Shown: positions 11,276 through 23,605, counted from the first letter of the stretch. The stretch is DNA of 64,000 nt from Neoarius graeffei (GCF_027579695.1 NC_083575.1:36775154-36839153); one strand, 5' to 3'. Program-made: numbers and translations. Notes: a model not told the origin generated them from the sequence alone.

Positions 11276-12846
11276 CTCAATTTTTTCTTAAATCAGCATC
11301 TCTATGTATGGCAGCCATTTCATTCCAGTGTCTGTGCAGAAATTCCAACACAAGCACACCTCATTTTACTTAATGAGGTACTGATTAGGTGATCACCTAA
11401 ACCAAATCTTATTTGAAGAGGAAAAGTATAAAAAACACTGCTGTGGTCATCACTATCCTCTTACAATAGGACCAGTTTGGATGGCAAAAACAGTGTGATT
11501 AGTATCTTAAATTTAATTGGAATACAAAAATATCTATTCATCATGCCAAAAGGGATAAAAAGAAAAGTTTTGAGTGAGAAAAAGAAGGGTTCGAATCTGG
11601 CTTTACTGGCAAAGGGAGACAGTGAGCACCAGATTGTTCATAAGAACAAGGTCATGCAGCAGACATTGAGGACAACGAAGTTTCAGACTGGCAGAGGGTA
11701 AAAATGACTCTCCACTGACCAGGATGATCATCAACTCCTTCAAATGTCACTCAACAACCATAGGATGACATCAAGTGACTTTCAAAAAGAATGGCAAATG
11801 GCAGCTGGGGTTAAATGCACGGCAAGGATGGTTCAAAGCAGGCTTCTCTGGACGGGGTTGAAGTCATGCAAAGCTAGAAAAAAGCCCTTCATCAATGAGA
11901 AGCAAAGAAGAGCCAGGCTGAGGTTTGCTAAGACCATAAGGATTGGACTGTAGAGGACTGGAGTAAGGTCATCTTCTTTGATGAGTCCAATTTTCAGCTT
12001 CTCCCTTCACCTGGTCATCTCATGGTTAGATGGAGACCTGGAGAAGCCTGCAAGCCACAGTGTCTCACACCCATTGTGAAATTTGGTGAAGGATCAGTGA
12101 TGATCTGGAGGTGCTTCAACAAGGCTGGAATGGGGCAGATTTTTGTTTGTGAAAGACACATGAATTAAGCCATGTACAAGGTTATCCTGGAAGAAAACTT
12201 GCTTCCTTCCACTCTGACAATGTTCCCTAACTCTGAGGATTGGGTTTTCCAGCAGGACGATGCTCCATGCCACACAGCCAGGTCAGTCAAGGTGTGGATG
12301 GAGAACCACAAGATCAAGACCCTGTCACGGCCAGCCCAATCTCCAAACCTGAACCCCACTGAAAATCTCTGGAATGTGATCAAGAGGAAGATGATGGTCA
12401 CAAGCCATCAAACAAAGCTGAGCTGATGAATGTTTGTGCCAGGAGTGGCATAAAGTCAACCAAGAGCAATGTGAAAGACTGGTGGAGAGCATGCTAAGAC
12501 GCATGAAAGCTGTGATTTAAATGTCAGGGTTATTCCACCAAATATTGATTTCTGAACTCATCCTAAGTTCAAACATTAGTATTGTGGTGTTTAAAATTGA
12601 AAATGATAGTGATTTCTGTGTATTATTCAAGGTCTGAAAACACTTCATCTTTTTTTGTTATTTTGACCAGTTGTCATTTTCTGCAATTAAATGCTCTAAG
12701 TGACCTATATTTTTCTGTGGAGTTTGGGGGAAATTTTGTTTATGGAATAAAACAAAATATTCATGTTTCTCAAACACGTACATATAAATAGCAAAACCAG
12801 AGAAAGTGATAATTTTGCAGTGGTCCCTTAATTTTTTCCAGAGCTG
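11276..12846 (+). mobile_element. Tc1-like transposon C, 5'-truncated and decayed
   Basis: The right end is clear (TTAATTTTTTCCAGAGCTG, ending near 12846). The matching left inverted repeat is absent; sequence starts abruptly at the SINE fragment. The transposase reads on + in several broken pieces. Older than elements A and B. Confidence 0.8.
11544..12520 (+). pseudogene. Tc1 transposase, multiple breaks
   Basis: Pieces of one transposase in changing frames. 11544-11701: basic N-terminal helix-turn-helix part (MPKGIKRKVLSEKKKGS) ending at a stop. 11744-11953: second half of the DNA-binding region (MAAGVKCTARMVQSRL) running into the first catalytic region. 11950-12010 holds IFFDESNFQL, the first Asp block, in another frame. 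12172-12426: WVFQQDDAPCHTARSVKVW (second Asp) and SPNLNPTENLWNVIKRK (Glu). The start is the ATG at 11544, within a larger open frame that begins at 11477. At least three frame or stop lesions; inactive. Confidence 0.85.
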
Positions 12847-13028
12847 GATATTCTCTCTCATGCTATCTCAAAACATAGTGTAATGTTAAGACTAAAAGCT
12901 TTAGTGTGTAGTTAGCCAAAGCATAACTGGCAAAACTTGAACACATTTCCATGAACAAAAACCACCAGTACTAAATACATTAGTCATCATCATCATCATT
13001 TCATGTTGGATGCCTCCCCTTAAAAAAA
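12847..13028. other. Spacer, no gene
   Basis: Short unique stretch with a (CAT)n run at 12987-13000. Confidence 0.5.
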
Positions 13029-13762
13029 AAAAGAAGTTTATTCAAGTGCGCTTCTAGTATACTTCTTTTAAACTAAAAATAAGAGAGTATGCTTTCAGTT
13101 TAGTTTTTTTTACTTATCAGAGATATACTTAATAAAGTTATACATAAGTATACTTGGCTTATACTGAAAAATACTGTATATAGAAAAGTCTACGTATATT
13201 AAGCTTATACTTAAACTTTTTATCAAGATACACTTAACAAAAGTGTAATAAAGTATTAAAATATTTGTGCCTTATGTTTAATTGTACTTGTCTTGTAGTT
13301 GTGCTTCAGCATTGTTGACTCTTAGGTCTGTCTGTGGTTCCATATAAGTTTTTTTTTTTTAATTTCTCCTGAGTGGGATAATTAATTTTTTTAAAAATGT
13401 ATTTTTCTTTCAAGTTTGGATGTCAATTTCAGTTGTCACTGGCATGTTTTTATACTTTGGCATTTAATACAATGTAGCTTTAAATTTTGATTTTTAAAGA
13501 AAATGAATATGTTCTTAATCCTGAGTATCTGTTGTTATTTTGTGAATTCTTACCTTTATAACTTCATTGTAACTTAAGGTACAAAACACTTAAGTTGTCT
13601 ACTGGTAGTGTGCATGAGGTAAGGGTTAGGGCTAGAAAACTAATAGTATAGAAGGTTAATTGCAGTATACTTCAAAACTAAAACATGGACTAGATGTATA
13701 TAACCAGTAACTAATAGTATATTTCCAATATGCTATAAGGTATACTTTTATAAACTAAAACT
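13029..13762. repeat. AT-rich dispersed repeat, copy 2
   Basis: Direct repeat of 6262-7330 with high identity (for example AATGAATATGTTCTTAATCC and GTGTGCATGAGGTAAGGGTT in both). It lacks the ~340-bp middle segment and has little more than one minisatellite unit, ending within unit two. Confidence 0.8.
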
Positions 13763-13887
13763 TCACTCATTTACCTTTACATCAACTAAAATAATTCTTA
13801 TATGGATATATTTTCCTCTCAAAAACTGTAGAAACGATCCAACAACGTGCCAACTTTGCAATGTTTTGCGATGACCATCTCAGTCTC

Positions 13888-14256
13888 TGGGGCAGCATGG
13901 TGGTGTGGTGGTGAGCATTGTTGCCTCACAGCAAGAAGGTTCTGGGTTCGAGCCCAGTGGCTGACGAGGGCCTTTCTGTGTGGAGTTTGCATGTTCTCCC
14001 CATGTCCGCATGGGTTTCCTCCGGGTGCTCCGGTTTCCCCCACATTCCAAAAACATGCAGGTTAGGCTAATTGGTGGCTCTAAATTGACCGTAGGTGTGA
14101 ATGTGTGTGAATGGTTGTTTGTCTCTATGTGTCAGCCCTGCGATGACCTGGTGACTTGTCCAGGGTGTACCCCGCCTTTCGCCCGTAGTCAGCTGGGATA
14201 GGCTCCAGCTTGCCCGCGACCCTGTACAGGATAAGCAGCTACAGATAATGGATGTT
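13888..14256 (+). mobile_element. tRNA-derived SINE (ATGG tail)
   Basis: Full-length but diverged: GGCAGCATGGTGGTGTGGTG head, B-box GGTTCGAGCCC, central block, and 3' end GATAAGCAGCTACAGATAAT followed by GGATG. Contains the variant TTAGGCTAATTGGTGGCTC. Confidence 0.93.
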
Positions 14257-14889
14257 TAAATCCCACATACTGCATGTGGTAGATATTTATTTTATGTATA
14301 TTTCATGAAGTTGACTGTAAGTTACCACAACCCTGACAAAGATAAAGTGCTTACTGAAAGTGAGTTAGAGTGACTGTAAGTTTAATTGCTCTAGTTGAAG
14401 CTACAGCATTTGGAGGTTAGATATCTTCCTGTGCAGTGTGTGTGTGTGTGTGTGTACGAGAAGTTCAGTTGCCAATGTTGCTTTCATATTTATGGCTATC
14501 CATTTAGCAGGCGGGCCTGTGTCAGCGTTCGCTCTGATAGTTTTAGCAGAAGCCACTGAGCCTTCAGGCAGCTAGTAAAAGCCCCCTGTGAGACCCTCAC
14601 ATTACAGAGCATTTTGTATCGAGACTAAAGGTCTACAAGCAGCTTTCCTCCTCCGAGCACTTTAAAAACATTCAGGCCAGTGTTTCAGCTCTTACTGTGC
14701 TCACTGCAGGACACAAACTTTGTTAACCAGGTCAGAGGTATTGGCACCCTTTGCCATCTGTGAATTTAGAGACTCATAACAAACAAGTCTGTCAAGACAG
14801 CCTGACACTGACAAGTAAATGCAATAACAGCAGTCACCAAAACACAAGTAGTTCATGTTCCATAGAGAAATAGAAATGTATGTAAGCTC
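14257..14889. other. No gene recognised
   Basis: Unique-looking sequence with a (TG)n run at 14437-14454. Confidence 0.5.
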
Positions 14890-15600
14890 CCAAAGCTGGG
14901 GCTGACTTCAGAGGGGCACCATCAGGGCCTTCTAGGCCTTCAGAGAAGGCCCAAACATATCAACGTTTCAAATGTTATATTTAATGTCTTTCATTCTTTC
15001 ATTAAAATTCTTCTCTTCTAATTCTAATTTGGCCTCATTTTCTATCAAATTTGCTTCAGAAATGAAAGGGTTACTGTCTTGAAAACATTAAAATCGAGTT
15101 ATGCAATGAGATTTTTTTTGTTTGCCGTCTCTAGGCAGAGAAGAGTTTAGAGCTGGCTGACTCATTGGTTAGGACTTCATTGCAAAAACAGATGAATTAA
15201 CCAATCAGATTTTGATTTATATTGGGAGGGACCAAAAATTTATCGCCCTTGGCCTTCTCAAAGGCCAATGCTAGCTTAACTGCAAGTCGGCGTCGTCAGC
15301 GCAGCAGTGAAGTAACCTTCCAGCCGGTGTAGCATTCATCAGTAATGTTAGTGAATGCTAATAAAGTGGTTGAGCCCGTGCTATTGAGAACATGTAGCAC
15401 AGACTAAAGACTGAGAAACTAACATTTCTGTCTCCAGACTTTTCTTCCATGCACGCTCAACACGATATTTTTCACTTAGACTTAAGTATTCATTTCCCTG
15501 TGTAATTTACTTAGTTACTTTTAAAATCAACATTGACAACTTCACACAATGGAGCTACCTGGCAGCTTGCCGACAATCCCTTGCAAAATCCTTTGCCCTG
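14890..15600. repeat. Dispersed repeat, copy 1
   Basis: 15295-15575 matches 33835-34105 in reverse over about 270 bp (for example AACTAACATTTCTGTCTCCA, AAAATCAACATTGACAACT). Upstream, GGCCTTCTAGGCCTTCAGAGAAGGCC (part) and GGCCTTCTCAAAGGCC are short palindromes typical of a DNA transposon end. Family not recognised; hAT-like is a guess. Confidence 0.6.
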
Positions 15601-15699
15601 TTGCTTTTTGGTGTGTCTGGCTAAGTTTTGACTGAGCTCAAGTCCCAGCTCTAATAATAACGGTTCACCACTGGCTGACTCTATACCTTCTGACTCAGG

Positions 15700-16418
15700 T
15701 GGGGTTTACATTAGACCGTATCAGCGGATCATCAGATTAACGTTTTTAAAACGATTAGTGTGCACACAGCAACGCCAACACACGATTCGCCTGCACACAG
15801 CAACGCCAATACACGGATACGCTCGGCTCCGCAGGCATCCTGCGCTCCAAATCACTCCACCCTGAACAGCGAGTGCCCTCTGGAGGGTGCGCACTCCGGC
15901 CCTGCACAGCTCACAGAGCGCGCGAGTGAAGCGCACAAGCAGTGATTTGGGACTGAGCCGCTGTGTGTGTGATCTCAGTGCATGTCGGGCATGCGCGTCA
16001 CTTACCACTTGCAAGTGGAAGGATGGCAAGCCTAAAGACAATCATAACTACACAATGGGCAGTATTTGCATCAGTATTTGCAGTATTTTCATACTTTTAT
16101 ACTCTTTAATGAAAGGTGATACAAGGCGGAAGTCCACGCCGTTTTTCAGCAGTCGCGTCACATGACCAACGCCAGCGAATCAGGAAGGTGGATGTCACAG
16201 TGACGTTGTCCAATGACAACGCCAGTTAGAGCTCAGCACAGCGTATCCGCGTATCCTCAATGTTTACACAGCACCGGACCAGACACGATCTAGATTGAAT
16301 ACGTGGACGCTGGCGGATTCCCGTTTCCCGGCGTTTCCAGTCGTTTTAATATAAATGGACAGTGCATCCGCGAAGAAAACGAGACAGATACGGTCTAATG
16401 TAAACTTGGCCTCAGTGT
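15700..16418. mobile_element. MITE-like element with TTTACATTAGACCGTATC ends
   Basis: Left end TTTACATTAGACCGTATCAG and right end GATACGGTCTAATGTAAA are exact inverted repeats of 18 bases. CTCAG flanks both sides (15697-15701 area and after 16411). The interior is CpG-rich with no transposase. It carries two near-copies of CACACAGCAACGCCAA (about 15763 and 15796). Confidence 0.8.
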
Positions 16419-17623
16419 GTACATCCTAGATTAAGCAGCAGGCAGTGAAGTGTAGTAGGGGACTGACAAGAGAATCACATGCACCAAAAAGTGCACCTAC
16501 ACTTATACATGCCGTTCATTGCTGAGTGATCTTCCTTTGTGTTTGCATTATGGCACAAAGAGACATCAGATATCCCACTGGGCCTCACTGCACTCTGTTT
16601 CCTGGCTCTGCACTGACCCCCTCCTGACCCTCACTGACAGCAACCTGGTCAAGAAAATTCCTTTCAGAATGTGTGCAATCATTGAAATCAAATCACCTCT
16701 GTAATCCTGCTTCATTTACTTTGTGCTAAAGCTCTTGGATATGCACTCTAATAACTGGCCTCAAATTAACCCAGAAATGTTGAGCACATGGTATAAAAGT
16801 GCCGTTACAGCATGCTTTAGATGATCTGCCATCTCCATAACTGGACATCAAATACTGAGATCCTAATAAGCATTTCTCTTTGTGTTGGCATGGCATGTCT
16901 AGCTGGAATCAAAACGGTCACAGTCATTTCGAAGAATTCTGTAGATCACAGTCACACACAAACTCAGTCTCGTCCACAAACTGGTTTACACTCAGATCTT
17001 CTTCCAGGCCCTTGTCAAACTCTTTGGTCATGGAGTTTTTATTACACTTAGGAGATGTGAGTGTGACGGCCAACGAATCAGGCAACAATGTGTGTGTGCG
17101 TGTGTGTCTGTGTGTGTGTCTGTGTGTGTCTTCTGGAACTCATTCCATTATTCTGTCATGTGACTGTGTGTATATGCCTGTGTGTCAGTGAGACTAATAT
17201 TATAAGCCTTACCCATCTTGGGTTCATTCTCAGAGTAGAGTCTATTTGGATCTCATCATTACCTCCTCATCAGTGCTAATGCTTCCCACAGTATGGTACA
17301 GGAGCAGAGTAAAGATTGATAACATAGGAGTGGAGGATCTGCTGTTCAGACAACAGACAGTCTGTGTACAGAAGCTGTATGGGACTATCATGCACATGTT
17401 TTTAGAAATGGAGAAGGAGGTCTGTGTGTCAGCTTGTGGATTAATGACTGTTTACTTTGCGCTGTTCTGTCTATTTGCATGTTACTGCTCAAGTCCTTCT
17501 CCAGCCATTAAAAATACTGACAAGTCAAATGCACCCAGGAACCGCAGGCTGAACTATAACAGTTGTTATAAAGAGACTCATCTACTCCCTGAGTTTTACT
17601 TTTTATTTTGAAAATAACAAGTG
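16419..17623. other. No gene recognised; TG-rich run
   Basis: Interrupted (TG)n at 17088-17130. Several ORFs of 60-120 codons overlap in different frames and have no recognisable domain. A 121-codon frame at 17246-17611 (+) contains a hydrophobic stretch (VYFALFCLFACYC) but no other support. Confidence 0.45.
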
Positions 17624-18020
17624 GGGGCGGCACGGTGGTGTAGTGGTTAGCGCTGTCGCCTCACAGCAAGAAGGTTCTGGGTTTCAGCCCAGCAGCTGAC
17701 GAGGGCCTTTCTGTGCGGAGTTTGCATGTTCTCCCCGTGTCCGCGTGGGTTTCCTCCGGGTGCTCCGGTTTCCCCCACAGTCCAAAGACATGCAGGTTAG
17801 GTTAACTGGTGACTCTAAATTGACCGTAGGTGTGAGTGTGAGTGTGAATGGTTGTCTGTGTCTATGTGTCAGCCCTGTGATGACCTGGCGACTTGTCCAG
17901 GGTGTACCCCGCCTTTCGCCCATAGTCAGCTGGGATAGGATAGGACCTTCCAGCCAGTGTAGCATTGGGATAGGATCCAGCTTGAGAACAGGATAAGCGG
18001 CTACAGATAATGGATGGATA
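17624..18020 (+). mobile_element. tRNA-derived SINE (ATGG tail) with a foreign patch
   Basis: Full SINE ending GGCTACAGATAATGGATGGAT plus (AAT)n. Between two copies of GGGATAGGA the element carries CCTTCCAGCCAGTGTAGCAT, which is a piece of the unrelated repeat at 15313-15336. Confidence 0.93.
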
Positions 18021-18966
18021 ATAATAATAATAATAATAATAAGTGAAAATTATAATTTCAAATATAAAGCGTTAGTTATGTTGTTTAAAATATAACATTG
18101 TATCTTACTAGGCTTTATGATTAATAAAGCTTAACAAAGCTTAATCACTGACATGTTTTCAAGACCATTATGAAACTGAATGAGAACCAAAATGAAAACA
18201 CGTTCGCACTGTCAATTACATTTCACTGCGTAAGAGCACCACCCGTTATTTATTTTCTGTTCATTACTGCTCTTTATGTAAGTGCCACTTTTCCTTGTCT
18301 TCGTTAAAAATCTTGCTGATGTAAGTGGACAGAGCCAGCTTTAGTTCTGTTTGCTTCTTGTTTGTTGTAGATCTACTGTCACTAAGCTGTTTTTTCTCCT
18401 CCTACCTTCTTCAACATTCAAGTAGACCAAGCTTTAAGTATTCTGGTGTTTTTCAGTTGCGTGGCTCTAAACTTCGAACAAATTATCATTTGATGAAGAC
18501 ATTGTCTCCATTTTGTTAGTGAGTTTTGAAAACTCTTTACTGTTGTTTAGCACAACCTTCCAACTGTTCCAAATGTTCCCCGTGAGAAGAATCACGGCTG
18601 ACATTTCACATATGGTAACTGACATCGCTGGGCTTTTCACAGACCTGTCTACTTTCCAAATAAAATGCTTCCACATCTATTGACTATCAAAACCACACAC
18701 TCACACACAGAGTCAGATGGTTACAAGAAGAATCTGTGGCTGCTTTTTGACAGTGACAAAGATTATGTTCATTCTTGCATCTAGATATTATCCAGACCTT
18801 AAAGCTGAAATCTATGATCTATATTTTATGAGTCTATAAAATCAGTAATCCACATGCACATACAGTAAACACATGTAGTTAGACACAAGTATTGGAACAA
18901 TGGATTAATACATTTGATAAATCTATGTATCTTTGTTAATTTATATGATAAATCATGAAAAAGGGG

Positions 18967-18974
<8 letters not shown>
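18021..18974. other. No gene recognised
   Basis: AT-rich, with an (AAT)n run at 18020-18042. No supported gene. Confidence 0.5.

Positions 18975-19011
<37 letters not shown>
18974..19011. repeat. (TA)n microsatellite
   Basis: About 18 TA units, following GTGTGTGCA. Confidence 0.95.
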
Positions 19012-19014
<3 letters not shown>

Positions 19015-19406
19015 CAAATTAAACTCCTAAAATCACATTGAAAAAAAGAAACACCTGATTACATATTTAAAATGTTGTTGATACTTTTTCCGAGTATTTA
19101 TTTTAAATTATGTCTGAAATTATGTTGAAATGTTATAAGCCCATCTTCTTAAAAGCATTAATTTTTTTTTAAATATTCAATCTCTAATTGTATAACAATA
19201 CTGAAACACACAAAGTCACTCTGAATTAAAAGTAGACGGCCTTTCGATTTCATAAATGTATTTATTTCTGTAATATCTAAAAAAAAAAACAAACAATAAA
19301 CAGGCCATTCTGCGGCTGGGAAGTTATTCAATTTAATGGGATTCCTTAGCAAATAATGTGCATGAAATTGCTCGCTTCGCACAGTCAAGCAGACAGAAGA
19401 AGTCCA

Positions 19407-20365
19407 TCCGTGTGTCCGAAATCACTCCCTCGTTCACTACTCCCTACTCCCTCATCTCATTATCTCTAGCCGCTTTATCCTGTTCTACAGGGTCGCAGGC
19501 AAGCTGGAGCCTATCCCAGCTGACTACGGGCGAAAGTCGGGGTACACCCTGGACAAGTCGCCAGATCATCACAGGGCTGACACATAGACACAGACAACCA
19601 TTCACACTCACATTCACACCTACGGTCAATTTAGAGTCACCAGTTAACCTAACCTGCATGTCTTTGGACTGTGGGGAAACTGGAGCACCCGGAGGAAACC
19701 CACACAGACAGAACATACAAACTCCGCACAGAAAGGCCCTCGCCGGCCATGGGGCTCAAACCCAGACCTTCTTGCTGTGAGGCGACAGCGCTAACCACTA
19801 CACCACTGCGCCACCTCCCTACTCCCTATATAGGGAATTACTATATAGAGGACTATATAGTGAGCTCATTGGTAAAATGAAAAAACGCTTGCAGACACTA
19901 GTCCGTCGCGCTGGTATTTACGTCATTATGTTGCACAATTAAAACGTGCCAGATCAGTCGGCTGGTGGGTTTTCAAAATAATAAATACATGCATGTATTT
20001 TTGTGATAAATCCATATTATACAGAGTGTATTTCCCACATTAATCAATACAAAGTACCTGCATCTTTCAGTTTAAAAAAAAATCAAGGCTGAATATGTTC
20101 TTTGCCGCTGCCTTTTATTACGGTAAGTAAAATCTGAGACTTTTAATTTGATTTCTTTCAGTGTGACCGCAATGCATGATGGGCTATATTGCTTTGGTTA
20201 GTGACCATCGGTTGTACACTACTTTTCATGATGCATTGTGAGATACTATGAGTGCACTATATAGGGTGCAAATAATCCTCACTAAGGTTTCAGACAGCAC
20301 TACAAAATGGCGTCCCCACTATATAGTGCCATTAATAGTGAGTAGGGAGCAATTTCGAACACAGG
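19407..20365. mobile_element. MITE-like element, interrupted by a SINE
   Basis: Left end CGTGTGTCCGAAATCACTCC and right end in reverse CCTGTGTTCGAAATTGCTCC are matching inverted repeats. Each is followed by TCCCTACTC and later CTATATAG motifs. A reverse SINE (19452-19818) sits inside the left end and duplicated TCCCTACTCCCT. No transposase remains. Confidence 0.75.
19452..19818 (-). mobile_element. tRNA-derived SINE (GATGA tail)
   Basis: Reverse copy running from CTCATCTCATTATCTCTAGC to ACCACTGCGCCACC. Direct repeats of TCCCTACTCCCT flank it. Good similarity to the consensus; the last positions of the head differ (CACTGCGCCACC). Confidence 0.95.
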
Positions 20366-20843
20366 GTATGTGTGCATACGCAAGTTTACCTTCTCCTTCT
20401 TATTGTTCTTTTGGGTTTTATGACAGCTGACATCCACAGTCTTGCATTACTGCCATCTACAGGTTTACCTTGACCGTGCACTGACAGTTACATCATTCTG
20501 TCGCTAAACAAACAGCTGATCACACCGAGGTGCTCGCTGACCGCCGATATTTATTAGTTTGGTCCTGCGTTTCCTTTCCTTCGCAACATAACATCTTTTC
20601 TTCTCGCTTTCCGTTACTGTAGTCGGTCTTTCACGTTTCATTCGCGTCCTTCATTTTCCTCTCATGTTTCAAATTTGTATCCCACAATGCCTTGCGTGAA
20701 CAGGGAAAGCCCACCACGTGATGCATGATGTAGTATCTTGTATTGTGTCATGGTGAAGCAAAAAAAAAATTAAAAAAGCAGAGAATTTAGGGCCATGTGG
20801 CCCTAAATTCATTAATTGTTCTATTAAAAAAAATAAAAAAATA

Positions 20844-20874
<31 letters not shown>

Positions 20875-21061
20875 ATTGGAAGTCTGTGATTCGAATTCAG
20901 TAGCTTTTGGTCCACTAAACAAAAATAATTGGGTGTTGGGGAAAATTCTTTTTATGACCTAAACTTGAAAAATCTGAGAAACAGTACAGCTTTAAAGCAA
21001 TATTTTGCCACACCTCTAAATATGACCGGGGGAAAAAAATGTAAAACATTTTTCAAAATCA
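20366..21061. other. No gene recognised; poly-A-rich and one perfect palindrome
   Basis: Contains a 28-base near-complete palindrome at 20783-20810 (GAATTTAGGGCCA, TG, then its reverse complement) and an A/T-rich low-complexity run at 20760-20875. Confidence 0.5.
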
Positions 21062-21437
21062 GGATGGCATGGTGGTGTAGTGGTTAGCGCTGTCGCCTCA
21101 CAGCAAGAAGGTCTGAGTTCAAGCCCCGTGGCCGGCGAGGGCCTTTCTGTGTGGAGTTTGCATGTTCTCCCCGTGTCCGCGTGGGTTTCCTCCGGGTGCT
21201 CCGGTTTCCCCCACAGTCCAAAGACATGCAGGTTAGGTTAACTGGTGACTCTAAATTGACCGTAGGTGTGAATGTGAGTGTGAATGGTTGTCTGTGTCTA
21301 TGTGTCAGCCCTGTGATGACCTGGTGACTTGTCCAGGGTGTACCCTGCCTTTCGCCCGTAGTCAGCTGGGATAGGCTCCAGCTTGCCTGCGACCCTGTAG
21401 AACAGGATAAAGCGGCTAGAGATAATGAGATGAGATG
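21062..21437 (+). mobile_element. tRNA-derived SINE (GATGA tail)
   Basis: Near-consensus copy: GGCATGGTGGTGTAGTGG head, central block, and a 3' end GCGGCTAGAGATAATGAGAT plus GAGATGAG. Confidence 0.95.
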
Positions 21438-22119
21438 AGGATCACATGGTGAGTAGATGTCCTTAGAAAATCTAAAAGAAAGTCAGAAAATCTGGATGTG
21501 ATTTTAAAAAGCATCATTTTACTATTCATACAGTGTGCTCAAGACGAACAAACAAACAAACAAACAAATAATTTTTTTCATAGGATGCATCTCTCAAATT
21601 CACCAGCTGTTAGTTGTATTACCATGTATCTTCTCGAGATGAACAGAAACATTTATATTTTCAGTACTGACATTTTTTCCCCCTGTGTGTACAATTCAGG
21701 TTTTTGGTAAAAGTGTGCATTGAATGAGTATAGACAGACGATCAAAGAGTACCTAGTACAAGTCCGTTGAATATTAAAAGAATTTACAAAAAGAAAGAAA
21801 TGCAAGGTGGAAGTAGGACAAAGTCTGCTTCCTTTTGTTCAAACCAGATTCGTTTGGAAATACTGGAGTAAACTTGTTTTCTTGTTTCTTAACCTTCCTA
21901 GCTTATACTTGTCTTCTTTCCCATTCTTGTCAAGGATTCAAGATGCTACTTATAGCACTCTATCAGTTGATTCTGCTAATTTATGCACTGTCAAATGAGT
22001 ATGCATGCAAACAGCTTGGTAATTCTAATAATAATTCCAGCATTTGACTTATATTACTATTCCTGCAAATGCATGGCTACTAATTTCATGGCTTTTAGAA
22101 ATTCATAAACTCAGTGCTT
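21438..22119. other. No gene recognised
   Basis: Contains a short (AAAC)n run at 21547-21566. No supported gene. Confidence 0.5.
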
Positions 22120-22445
22120 GGATCCCAAGGGGCCCCCCCAAAAAAGCTTTATGATCCAGAGATCACTAGTTCAAATCCCAATGATGCCACAGCCATCTGT
22201 GTCCAGGAGCTCAAGAGACAGCAACGCTAGTCTGTGAGATCATTCATATGGAAGTGGGCGGATAGCACTTCCCTCCAAGTGGGTTATGCTGCCCCTAATG
22301 TTGCATAAGCAGCAGTTCAAAAAGATGCAGTTGGCTGGCATCAAGGGACTCAGAAGAAGCACAGGATGACCTTTGCCATGCCTGGTTGGTAGCTGTCATG
22401 TGATAGGGGAGACCTATTTGGTGGATGGGAATTTGGCCATATATA
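22120..22445. repeat. Possible degenerate SINE-like repeat
   Basis: Has a B-box-like AGTTCAAATCCC at about 22171 and a body (AAGTGGGCGGATAGCACTT, GGGTTATGCTGCCCC) resembling a fish tRNA-type repeat. No A-box and no direct repeats found. Confidence 0.35.
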
Positions 22446-22815
22446 AATCCATCCATTATCTGTAGCCGCTTATCCTGTCCTACAGGGTCGCAGGCAAGCT
22501 GGAGCCTATCCCAGCTGACTATGGGCAAGAGACGGGGTATACCCTGGACAAGTTGCCAGGTCATCACAGGGCTGACACATAGACACAGACAACCATTCAC
22601 ACTCACACCTACGGTCAATTTAGAGTCACCAGTTAACCTAACCTGCATGTCTTTGGACTGTGGAGGAAACCAGAGCACCTGGAAGAAATCCACACAGACA
22701 CAGGGAGAACATGCAAACTCCACACAGAAATGCCCTCACTGGCTGCTGGGCTTGAACCCAGGACCTTCTTGCTGTGAGACGACAGTGCTAACCACTACAC
22801 CACCGTGCTGCCTCA
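22446..22815 (-). mobile_element. tRNA-derived SINE (ATGG tail)
   Basis: Reverse copy from ATCCATCCATTATCTGTAGC to ACACCACCGTGCTGCC. ATATATAAAT-like sequence lies on both sides. Diverged more than the GATGA-tail copies. Confidence 0.95.
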
Positions 22816-22853
22816 TATACGTATAAATTATGGAGAAAATGTGGACAAAATAT

Positions 22854-23210
22854 CCATCCATTATCTGTAGCCGCTTATCCCGTCCTACAGGGTCACAGGC
22901 AAGCTGGAGCCTATCCCAGCTGACTATGGGTGAAAGGCGGGGTACACCCTGGACAAGTCACCAGGTCATCACAGGGCTGACACACAGACAACCATTCACA
23001 CTCACATTCACACCTACGGTCAATTTAGAGTCACCAGTTAACCTAACCTGCATGCCTTTGGACTGTGGGGGAAACCGGAGCAAACCCACGCGAACATGGG
23101 GAGAACATGCAAACTCCACACAGAAAGGCCCTCGCCGGCCACTGGGCTCGAACCCAGAACCTTCTTGCTGTGAGGCGACAGTGCTAACCACTACACCACC
23201 ATGCCGCCCC
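22854..23210 (-). mobile_element. tRNA-derived SINE (ATGG tail) with a 32-bp direct repeat
   Basis: Reverse copy flanked on both sides by the same 32 bases (22822-22853 and 23214-23245; they start TATAAATTATGGAGAAAATG). A short internal deletion removes part of the central block (GGAGCAAACCCACG). Confidence 0.95.
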
Positions 23211-23264
23211 ATATATAAATTATGGAGAAAATGTGGACAAAATATAATAAATAAATTTATTGCT

Positions 23265-23605
23265 GGGTGGCACGGTGGTGTAGTGGTTAGTGCTGTCGCC
23301 TCACAGCAAGAAGGTCCTGGGTTCGAGCCCCGGGGCCGGCGAGGGCCTTTCTGTGTGGAGTTTGCATGTTGTCCATGTGGGTTTCCTCCGGATGCTCTGG
23401 TTTCCCCCACAGTCCAAAGACATGCAGGTTAGGTTAACTGGTGACTCTAAATTGACCGTAGGTGTGAATGGGTGTCTATGTGTCAGCCCTGTGATGACCT
23501 GGTGACTTGTCCAGGGTGTACCCTGCCTTTCGCCCGTAGTCAGCTGGGATAGGCTCCAGCTTGCCTGCGACCCTGTAGAAGGATAAAGCGGCATGAGATG
23601 AGATG
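23265..23605 (+). mobile_element. tRNA-derived SINE (GATGA tail)
   Basis: Forward copy with 12-bp target duplication AAATTTATTGCT (23253-23264 and 23606-23617). Small deletions in the central block and just before the tail (GGATAAAGCGGCATGAG). Confidence 0.95.

Noticed and set aside
15721..16041. 106-codon - strand ORF in the MITE at 15700-16418
   Set aside because: CpG-rich chance frame in a non-coding element; a + strand frame is equally open.
22295..23594. ORFs of 70-200 codons in SINEs, on both strands
   Set aside because: The same peptides (for example PPQSKDMQVRLTGDSKLTVG) recur at every SINE copy. They are chance open frames in an RNA-derived repeat.
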